10,462 nt of DNA from Bacillota bacterium (GTDB lineage Bacteria; Bacillota; Clostridia; Lachnospirales; Lachnospiraceae). This document shows positions 1 to 5,996 of the stretch, one piece after another (the first letter of the stretch is position 1; every line of letters starts with the position of its first letter). The DNA lies in contig JAEWEO010000157.1 of NCBI GenBank assembly GCA_023389295.1, forward strand, positions 1 to 10,462, written 5' to 3'. Position numbers and translations under genes: made by a program. Below the pieces are notes generated by a model. The model was not told the origin of the DNA and did no database searches. It saw only the letters and a program-made list of their open reading frames with translations.

Positions 1-75
1 TCTGGCATGTTTGTTATGTGGATTTCTATTGTATCATTGATTTCTATCGAGTATAATTTTCTTAAACATTGGTAA
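1..75 (+). CDS. 3' end of a possible membrane protein (partial)
   Basis: Frame 1 is open from the first base of the window to a TAA at 73-75 and reads 24 residues that are strongly hydrophobic, with aromatic residues and a short polar tail ending in KHW. This looks like a last transmembrane segment plus cytoplasmic tail of an integral membrane protein whose start lies upstream of the window. No family can be named from so short a piece. A hairpin followed by a T-rich run at 147-204 would suit as its terminator. A chance open frame of this size in AT-rich DNA is quite possible, so confidence is low. Confidence 0.35.
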   Translation, partial: SGMFVMWISIVSLISIEYNFLKHW

Positions 76-146
76 ATTATGAGAAAAATATATGCCAACC
101 TAATCAAAATCAAAGATGTGTTAAGCAAAGATGACATTACAGCCTG

Positions 147-204
147 TATACTGCGTTAACGACAACAAATACGGGAATGCAGTATAAAATTGCATTTTTC
201 TTTT
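147..204 (+). terminator. Hairpin plus T-rich tract before the methyltransferase gene
   Basis: TATACTGCGTT (147-157) pairs with AATGCAGTATA (176-186) over 11 bp with one G-U pair, around an 18-nt loop. A T-rich run (ATTTTTCTTTT, 194-204) follows after a short gap. It may be the terminator of whatever ends at position 75, or an attenuator in the leader of the methyltransferase gene, whose ribosome binding site starts at 212. The long loop and the gap before the T-run make it weaker than the other terminators in the window. Confidence 0.4.
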
Positions 205-224
205 GCACATGAAAGGAGACCAAT

Positions 225-1058
225 ATGAACAGCAATCTTATTACATCTTTACGTAAGCCACCAATTTATACGAAAACAAAGGCTGAATTTTGGAATGATG
301 AATACATTTCAAAGCAAATGCTTAAAGCACATCTTGATCCGGAATTTGACGCGGCCAGCAGGAAGTTATCGTTTATTGAAAAATCGGTTGCATGGATCAA
401 GGAAATTGTCCCACCTTCCGAATATCCTTCACTTCTTGATCTAGGGTGTGGTCCCGGTATATACGCGGAGAAATTCACCCAGATGGGGTATCATGTCACA
501 GGAATTGATTTTTCAGAACGCTCTATTAATTATGCAAAGCAATCCGCATTAAGTAAGAAACTAAACATCTCTTACTTGTATCAAAACTATTTAGAAATGG
601 ATTTAAAGAAAAGTTTTGATTTTGCTACAATGATTTTTTGCGATTATGGTGCGTTATCTACAAATGACAGGCAAGTTATGCTGAGTAAAATTTATCATCA
701 TCTGAAACCAAATGGAAAATTGCTATTCGATGTATTTACTATGAAAAACTTTTCTCAATTTAAAGAAGAACAAACTTGGGAAGTATGCCATAAAGATGGA
801 TTCTGGCGCGCTGATGAATATGTGGAAATGGATGGCCATTACAAGTATTCAGACAATGTGACATTGAAGCTAATATCAATCATTTCAAATAATGAAATAA
901 CGCCTTACTATTTGTGGGACACATACTTTACAAAGGAATCATTGATTCAAGAAGTAGAACGTAGTGGCTTTAAGGTATGCGACATATTTGGGGATGTTGC
1001 GGGAAGTACCTATGATTCCGAAAGTAACACAATTGCAATACTTTTAGAAAAGCGGTAG
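225..1058 (+). CDS. Class I SAM-dependent methyltransferase, substrate unknown
   Basis: A 277-residue soluble protein with the Rossmann-type S-adenosylmethionine fold. Motif I, LDLGCGPG, lies at residues 71-78 and binds the cofactor. An acidic residue ending the second strand (D95 in VTGIDFS) is placed to contact the ribose hydroxyls. A later stretch, HHLKPNGKLLFDVF, is the usual post-motif strand of the Methyltransf_25/Methyltransf_11 families. There is no signal peptide or membrane segment, so it acts in the cytoplasm. The ATG is set by AAAGGAG at 212-218, six bases upstream. The gene is alone: a strong terminator follows and the next gene starts 390 bp later, so it is probably unrelated to the sugar operons. 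The residues that would fix the acceptor (small molecule, lipid, protein or RNA) are not recognisable. The fold call is firm; the function is open. Confidence 0.9.
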   Translation: MNSNLITSLRKPPIYTKTKAEFWNDEYISKQMLKAHLDPEFDAASRKLSFIEKSVAWIKEIVPPSEYPSLLDLGCGPGIYAEKFTQMGYHVTGIDFSERSINYAKQSALSKKLNISYLYQNYLEMDLKKSFDFATMIFCDYGALSTNDRQVMLSKIYHHLKPNGKLLFDVFTMKNFSQFKEEQTWEVCHKDGFWRADEYVEMDGHYKYSDNVTLKLISIISNNEITPYYLWDTYFTKESLIQEVERSGFKVCDIFGDVAGSTYDSESNTIAILLEKR

Positions 1059-1132
1059 GTAACATTGTCGTGAGTAATATAGCCTTCCTTTTTATTAGGC
1101 AAATCAAATCTCTGAACGAATAGAGATTTAAT

Positions 1133-1186
1133 AAAAGTTCTGATTTATAGATTGAATGTAATCTATAAATCAGAACTTTTTTCTTT
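1133..1186 (+). terminator. Rho-independent terminator of the methyltransferase gene
   Basis: The arms 1133-1153 and 1160-1180 are perfect reverse complements over 21 bp, with a six-base loop GAATGT (1154-1159). The right arm runs into TTTTTTCTTTT (1177-1187). This is a textbook intrinsic terminator and separates the methyltransferase from the sensory operon. The left flank is A-rich, so it could also stop transcription coming from the other strand. Confidence 0.92.
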
Positions 1187-1202
1187 TAACATAAGACCGT
1201 TG

Positions 1203-1240
1203 CAATGACTAGCGTCATTGTTCATGACAAATAAGTTTGT
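1203..1240. promoter_or_regulatory. Cluster of overlapping small inverted repeats, possible operator
   Basis: Three inverted repeats overlap: CAATGAC (1203-1209) with GTCATTG (1214-1220); GTCAT (1214-1218) with ATGAC (1224-1228); and ACAAA (1227-1231) with TTTGT (1236-1240). The first two share an arm and so would be mutually exclusive as RNA hairpins, but could be a compound protein-binding site. The cluster sits about 35 bp upstream of a TATAAT hexamer. Chance cannot be excluded at these lengths. Confidence 0.3.
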
Positions 1241-1253
1241 TTGCTAATTCATC

Positions 1254-1280
1254 TTGCATGGTAAAAATTGTATATATAAT
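1254..1280 (+). promoter_or_regulatory. Weak sigma-A promoter candidate for the sensory operon
   Basis: A perfect TATAAT (1275-1280) is preceded by TTGCAT (1254-1259) with a short 15-bp spacer. If used, the leader would be about 160 nt. A TTGACT at 1389-1394 is another possible -35 closer to the gene, but no good -10 sits at the right distance. The choice is uncertain. Confidence 0.3.
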
Positions 1281-1448
1281 TGTGTGATTCTTCAAAATAT
1301 TATACGATATCTTAATCTCTATTGTATAGTTTGAACAATTATGATAATCTAAGCTAAATAAGGACCATTTTACATTAAATACTAATTATTGACTTACATG
1401 AATGAAACACTTTGGTAATGATTATAGCTCAAAAAGGCGGATGAAAAT

Positions 1449-3056
1449 ATGTATGGAGTAATTGTAGTAGACGATGAAGTGCTAGTAAGAGAAGCAATAT
1501 GCAAGAATATGGATTGGAATTCACTTGGATATGAGTTGTTATGTCATTGTGAGAACGGAAAGCAAGCAAAAGAGTTCTTACAGTCTAATCATGTGGATCT
1601 AGTTTTAACAGATATTTGCATGCCTTATATGGATGGTATGGAATTGTGTGAGTATATTTGCAATAATCACCGTACCACTAAGATGATGATATTTAGTGGT
1701 TACGATGAATTTGAATATGCGAAAAAAGCGATTAAGTATGGTGTAGAAGAATATATGTTAAAACCCATAACGGCAGCAGAATTAACTAGATTTTTGCTAA
1801 AGTTAAAGAAAGACTTGGACTTAGAAAGAGAACAACAAAAGAAGTTTGCTAAGATTAGCTTGCTATACAACAAGAATGAAGAATATATTAAAGCAAAGGT
1901 GTTTTATAATCTTATTCATGGTACGAAATCAGTTTGGGAAAGTATCAATGAACTTGAGGAAGTTCATGTTAAATTAAATTCGAGTGCATATCGGATTGCG
2001 GCAATACAATTTGATCATTCTTCTATGATACAAGACAATGAAGAGATGAGACAACAGCGTAATTTAATGCATTTTATTATACATAATATTAGTGAAGAAA
2101 TCGTGAGAGATAATCAGGCGGGTGAAGTATTTTTAGGAAATGACGAGATGGTTTTTATTTTGTTTTCTACGAATAAACCTAATGCATTTCAAGCTGTGTG
2201 CAAGAAGGTATGCGAGGAGATTGTCTCAAAAGTAAAGCAATATTTTAATACAAAGGTGTTAGTGGGTATTGGGCAATATTCCTATAGTTTAAGCAATTTA
2301 TTGCCCACCTATGAGAATGCGTTAAAGGCGTTAAACTATATAGAAGTCCTAGAAAATGTGTCAGTGGTAGATATGGATGAGATAAGTGAGCATATCAACG
2401 AAAGTATTTCAATAAGTGAAGAATTAAAAGCAATGGAATTGGCAGTAAAGCTTGAAGACTATAATCAAATAGATCAAAGTATCGCAGCAGTAGTACATAA
2501 AATACGAGAAAACTATATTATACCATATAAGGCAAATATGTATCTCCATCAAATTGTGCGAATGTTATGTGAATTATTAGGAATGTCTGAACTACTGGGG
2601 AGAGAGGTTTATCAACAAGGTGAAGCGATAGCCCTTCGTATTACGGAGTTAGCATTTTTAGATAAGATAGATTGTGTGCGGCAGTTTGCGTATCGCGTTA
2701 GTAATGAAATTGCTTGTCAAAAGAATATTGGACATAAGAAATTAGTCATTAAAGCTATGGACTTTATCGAACATAATTACATGAAACCAGACTTAAGCCT
2801 TAACTATGTTTGTGACTATCTTGGAATTAGTGTAAGCCATTTTAGTATAATATTCAAAAATGCATATGGTGAAACCTTTATGGAGGCTTTAACACGCATT
2901 CGCATGGGCAAAGCGAAGGAACTTATTGAGAATACGGATATGAAGAATTATGAGATTGCTGAGAAAGTCGGTTTTGAAAATCCGCACTATTTTAGTGTAT
3001 CGTTTAAAAAAGCGACCGGAAAAACTCCAAAAGAATACGCGCAAGAAGTGAGGTAG
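1449..3056 (+). CDS. YesN-type response regulator with AraC-family DNA-binding domain
   Basis: A 535-residue cytoplasmic regulator. The receiver domain spans about residues 1-120, with the acidic pocket D8-D9, phospho-acceptor D55 (LTDICMP), switch residue S83 (FSGYDEF) and conserved K105 before P106. The middle region (about 150-310) contains GNDEM at 230-234, like the degenerate GGDEF-like linker of YesN regulators, and is not expected to make cyclic di-GMP. The C-terminal hundred residues are an AraC/XylS double helix-turn-helix, with SLNYVCDYLGIS as the first and YEIAEKVGFENPHYFSVSFK as the second, followed by KKATGKTPKEY. Start ATG 1449 is preceded by AGGCGG (1435-1440). Only 4 nt separate it from the kinase gene, its evident partner. 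By analogy with the family it activates genes for carbohydrate uptake; the nearest candidate target is the ABC transporter at 5997. Length is normal for the family. Confidence 0.93.
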   Translation: MYGVIVVDDEVLVREAICKNMDWNSLGYELLCHCENGKQAKEFLQSNHVDLVLTDICMPYMDGMELCEYICNNHRTTKMMIFSGYDEFEYAKKAIKYGVEEYMLKPITAAELTRFLLKLKKDLDLEREQQKKFAKISLLYNKNEEYIKAKVFYNLIHGTKSVWESINELEEVHVKLNSSAYRIAAIQFDHSSMIQDNEEMRQQRNLMHFIIHNISEEIVRDNQAGEVFLGNDEMVFILFSTNKPNAFQAVCKKVCEEIVSKVKQYFNTKVLVGIGQYSYSLSNLLPTYENALKALNYIEVLENVSVVDMDEISEHINESISISEELKAMELAVKLEDYNQIDQSIAAVVHKIRENYIIPYKANMYLHQIVRMLCELLGMSELLGREVYQQGEAIALRITELAFLDKIDCVRQFAYRVSNEIACQKNIGHKKLVIKAMDFIEHNYMKPDLSLNYVCDYLGISVSHFSIIFKNAYGETFMEALTRIRMGKAKELIENTDMKNYEIAEKVGFENPHYFSVSFKKATGKTPKEYAQEVR

Positions 3057-3063
3057 TAACTTG
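3050..3063 (+). promoter_or_regulatory. Ribosome binding site supporting a TTG start for the kinase
   Basis: GAGGT (3050-3054) lies six bases before TTG at 3061 and overlaps the end of the regulator gene. The next in-frame ATG is at 3118 (residue 20), at the edge of the first membrane segment, and would remove the positively charged N-terminus (KQKVRRR) expected on the cytoplasmic side. The TTG start is therefore preferred. Confidence 0.7.
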
Positions 3064-4851
3064 AAGCAAAAAGTACGAAGGCGACTATCAGATTGTTTTA
3101 AGAGCATCAGAAATGCAATGATTTTCTCTTTTTCTGCATTGATTGTATTTGCATTGTTTATATTCCTCTTTATTTCCTTACAATATACTCAAACTACTGT
3201 GTATAACAACTCGATTTCGTATAATACACAAATCATCAATATGATCAATTACGATATTGATTCCTATATTGAGTATATGGAGAATATATCGAAATTGGTT
3301 TCAAAGAATAAAGATGTACAGCAGTATTTATTTAGCAAAGATAGTACAGCGGGGGAGATAGAAGCAGCGAGAGAAGGGGTGTTAAATCAGTTTAATACGG
3401 TAAAGGAATCAAGAAGTGACATTTCTAATATTGTCGTAATGGCTCAGAATGGACGAGCTATCGTAAATGATGGACAAGATTTGATTAATGAGTACGTGGA
3501 TATTAACAACACAGATTTATATATAAATACGATGCGTAATAGTGATAATACATTCCTATCCTCTTCACATGTGCAGAACTTAATTAAGAACAACTATCGT
3601 TGGGTTGTTACTCTTAGTAGATGCATTAATAATCCACAGACCAATGAGAAGACAGGATTATTCTTTATTGATCTGAATTATGATATCATCAGCGATTTGT
3701 GTGAGAAGAATGGTATGGGAAAAAGAGGGTATGTATATATCATCGATTCCAAAGGCAGTATTGTCTATCACCCGAAGCAACAATTATTATATAGTGGATT
3801 AATTGAAGAAAGAATTGACGAGGTTTTGAATAGCAAGAAAGATTACTTTGTCACGAAAGAAGGAGATGATAGTAGATTATATACTATTTCCAAATCAGCT
3901 AGAACGGGTTGGACGGTAGTGGGTGTTGACTATACTTCTGAACTAATGACTGGAAAAGAGAGTACACAAATTATTTATGTTGTTATCGCAATTGCATTAG
4001 TTGCTATTACTATGGTAATTTCGAGCTTACTAGCAGCTACTATTACCAAGCCTATTACCGCTTTAAAGGAGTCTATGAAGGAGGCTGAGAAGGGTAATTT
4101 TGAGATTACCAAGAGATTAGTACACTCTAATAATGAAGTAGGAAGTCTAAGTCAATCCTTCTATGTAATGATTGAAGAAATTCAGAATTTAATGAAGCAG
4201 AATATATCGGAGCAAAAGCAAAAGAGAAAGAGTGAGTTAAAAGCGTTACAATCACAGATTAATCCTCATTTTTTATTTAATACCTTGGATTCTATCATCT
4301 GGATGGCCGAAGAAGGAAAAAATGAGGATGTAGTGTTAATGACCTCCTCTTTAGCAAAACTCATGAGACAAAGCTTAAGTGTTCAATCAGAAGTAATTCT
4401 GATTGAAAATGAGATAGAATATGCAAAAAGTTATTTAATCATACAGAAGATGAGGTATAAGGATAAATTAGAGTTTGAAATCAATGTAGAAGACGGCATT
4501 AAAGAACAGGAGATTATTAAGCTAGTATTGCAACCTATTGTTGAGAATGCAATCTATCATGGAGTGAAATATAGGGATAAGATCGGATTAATTAAAATTG
4601 ATGCATATAGCTTAGATGAGAATATTGTGATTGCCATTAGCGATAATGGCGCTGGAATGGATGAAGAAACACTAGCCCATATCTTTGATGAAGACAAGAA
4701 AAGCCATAAATCAAATGGAGTAGGTGTATGTAACGTACAAAAAAGACTGCAGTTATACTATGGTCAAGAATACGGAATCTATTATGAGAGTGAACTTGGC
4801 GTAGGTACATGCGCAACCATTATTATTCCGGGAAAGCAGAGGGAGCTGTAG
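3061..4851 (+). CDS. YesM-type sensor histidine kinase with Cache-like outer domain
   Basis: A 596-residue membrane kinase. Transmembrane segments lie at about residues 20-40 and 304-326, flanking a 260-residue extracytoplasmic domain. Its piece RGYVYIIDSKGSIVYHP (222-238) is typical of dCache-type sensors. A HAMP linker follows (about 327-379), beginning at TKPITAL. The phospho-acceptor is H403 in QINPHFLFNTLD (His_kinase, PF06580 type). The ATPase domain shows the N box with N496 (PIVENAIYHG), the G1 box DNGAGM (528-533) and the G2 box NGVGV (552-556). Initiation is at TTG. It is sandwiched with 3-4 nt gaps between the regulator gene and an anchored binding protein, so these should be co-translated and work together. 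The likely role is sensing an extracellular sugar, directly by the Cache domain or through the binding protein, and phosphorylating D55 of the regulator. The catalytic parts are intact; the ligand is unknown. Confidence 0.93.
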   Translation: MKQKVRRRLSDCFKSIRNAMIFSFSALIVFALFIFLFISLQYTQTTVYNNSISYNTQIINMINYDIDSYIEYMENISKLVSKNKDVQQYLFSKDSTAGEIEAAREGVLNQFNTVKESRSDISNIVVMAQNGRAIVNDGQDLINEYVDINNTDLYINTMRNSDNTFLSSSHVQNLIKNNYRWVVTLSRCINNPQTNEKTGLFFIDLNYDIISDLCEKNGMGKRGYVYIIDSKGSIVYHPKQQLLYSGLIEERIDEVLNSKKDYFVTKEGDDSRLYTISKSARTGWTVVGVDYTSELMTGKESTQIIYVVIAIALVAITMVISSLLAATITKPITALKESMKEAEKGNFEITKRLVHSNNEVGSLSQSFYVMIEEIQNLMKQNISEQKQKRKSELKALQSQINPHFLFNTLDSIIWMAEEGKNEDVVLMTSSLAKLMRQSLSVQSEVILIENEIEYAKSYLIIQKMRYKDKLEFEINVEDGIKEQEIIKLVLQPIVENAIYHGVKYRDKIGLIKIDAYSLDENIVIAISDNGAGMDEETLAHIFDEDKKSHKSNGVGVCNVQKRLQLYYGQEYGIYYESELGVGTCATIIIPGKQREL

Positions 4852-4854
4852 CGA

Positions 4855-5859
4855 ATGAAAATAAATAATAAAAGAGTGCTTATCATTATATTATTAATCG
4901 TTTTGATTACCATTTCTCTTTCTGTCGTTCCAAGAATGATTGTAAGGCAAAAGGAACCGATTAAGATTATCTTTATTCCTAAGGTTATCGATGAGAAAAA
5001 TGAATTCTGGAGTGCTTTAACTGCTGGTTCTAGAATGGCAGCAGACGAGTATAATGTTGATTTGACGATTGTTGCGCCTGACAAGGAAGAAGACTACGAA
5101 GAGCAAAACAGGTTAGTGTTGTGGGCGATCGATCAAAAGCCGGATGCAATTATGATAGCACCTTCCCATTATACCGAGTCCTATGCTGCAGCAAGTAAGG
5201 TGGTACAGCATAATATCACCTTGCTCCTAGTTGATTCTGAAGTGGAGCAAAAGGTGGCAGACTCACTTGTAGCAACCGATAATTTTATTGCAGGAAATAA
5301 AATGGGACGGATAGCCAATGAGTACATAGATGATTCAACACAGATTGCAATCGTAGGACATGTAAAAACCTCTTCCACCGCGATAGAGAGAATACGAGGT
5401 TTGAAATATGCCATTGGTAATCGAAGTGATCAAATTGTTGATACAGTCTTTTGTGACTCCATGTTTGATAAAGCCTATGATATTACTGTGGAACTCATGA
5501 AAGATCATCCGGAGATTAATATGATTATTGGCACGAATGAGTATGCCGCAGTAGGTGCAGCAAACGCAATCAAAGATTTAGGTTTGAGTCAGCAAGTTAA
5601 GATGATAGGCTTTGATAATTCCATAGAAGAAGTGCAACTATTAGAAGAGGGTGTGTTTTTAGGATTAGTGATTCAGAAACCCTTTAATATGGGATATTTA
5701 GCAGTTAGGCAGACGATAAAAGCCATTAAGGGAGATACTGAACAACAATTCTTAGATTCTGGTTCTGAAATTATTACGAAGGAAAATATGTATACGGAAC
5801 AGAATCAAAAATTATTATTTCCCTTTGTAGGCAGACAATTTAGAGATGCCGATAATTAA
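4855..5859 (+). CDS. Membrane-anchored sugar-binding protein, probable sensor accessory
   Basis: A 334-residue protein of the type 1 periplasmic binding protein fold (Peripla_BP_4, related to RbsB, XylF and LacI effector domains). An N-terminal hydrophobic segment (about residues 8-25) follows a short basic stretch (KINNKR). No cysteine lies near it, so it is not a lipoprotein and is probably held by an uncleaved signal anchor. Family landmarks are KIIFIPKV at the first strand, FWSALTAGSRMAADEYNVDL, the KPDAIMIAPSH hinge region, IIGTNEYAAVGAANAI and KMIGFDNS. It follows the kinase after 3 nt (GGGAG at 4841-4845) and is cut off from the transporter by a strong terminator. This position suggests it presents bound sugar to the kinase, as XylFII does to LytS in Clostridium beijerinckii or ChvE to VirA. 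An alternative is a second transport binding protein. The fold is certain; the sensory role is inferred. Confidence 0.87.
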   Translation: MKINNKRVLIIILLIVLITISLSVVPRMIVRQKEPIKIIFIPKVIDEKNEFWSALTAGSRMAADEYNVDLTIVAPDKEEDYEEQNRLVLWAIDQKPDAIMIAPSHYTESYAAASKVVQHNITLLLVDSEVEQKVADSLVATDNFIAGNKMGRIANEYIDDSTQIAIVGHVKTSSTAIERIRGLKYAIGNRSDQIVDTVFCDSMFDKAYDITVELMKDHPEINMIIGTNEYAAVGAANAIKDLGLSQQVKMIGFDNSIEEVQLLEEGVFLGLVIQKPFNMGYLAVRQTIKAIKGDTEQQFLDSGSEIITKENMYTEQNQKLLFPFVGRQFRDADN

Positions 5860-5875
5860 TTAATTTGGTATGAAT

Positions 5876-5918
5876 AAAAGGTCAAATAATTACTTCGTGT
5901 AATTATTTGACCTTTTTC
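5876..5918 (+). terminator. Rho-independent terminator ending the sensory operon
   Basis: Arms 5876-5893 and 5899-5916 are perfect reverse complements over 18 bp around a five-base loop TTCGT, and the right arm passes directly into TTTTTC. It lies 17 bp after the anchored binding protein stop codon. It shows that the regulator-kinase-binding protein genes form their own transcript and that the transporter needs its own promoter, unless read-through occurs. Confidence 0.93.
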
Positions 5919-5941
5919 TGTAAGATAATGAATTAATTTAT

Positions 5942-5971
5942 TTAGCAGATGACTTTAAAATAAAGTATACA
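5942..5971 (+). promoter_or_regulatory. Candidate promoter and operator of the ABC transporter operon
   Basis: Between the terminator and the ATPase gene only about 80 bp are free. TTAGCA (5942-5947) and TATACA (5966-5971) are separated by 18 bp and make a weak promoter. A perfect 15-bp palindrome, ACTTTAAAATAAAGT (5952-5966), fills the spacer and touches the -10. A weak promoter would fit control by the AraC-type response regulator, but the palindrome overlapping the spacer looks more like a repressor site. AT-richness makes a chance palindrome possible. Confidence 0.4.
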
Positions 5972-5996
5972 AACAGAGGAGAGAGAGGAGAAGAGA

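Larger units (their letters stand above)
1059..1448. other. 390-bp intergenic region with terminator, palindromes and promoter candidate
   Basis: No convincing gene is seen here. From left to right it holds: an 8-bp hairpin (AAATCTCT 1106-1113 with AGAGATTT 1122-1129, no T-run); the strong terminator at 1133-1186; a cluster of small overlapping palindromes at 1203-1240; and AT-rich DNA with a TATAAT hexamer at 1275-1280. The promoter of the response regulator operon must lie between the terminator and 1448. Confidence 0.7.

Noticed and set aside
1106..1129. 8-bp hairpin (AAATCTCT/AGAGATTT) as a separate terminator
   Set aside because: It has no T-run and is immediately followed by a much stronger terminator.
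5907..5929. TTGACC with GATAAT as a transporter promoter
   Set aside because: The spacer is only 11 bp and the TTGACC is part of the terminator stem.
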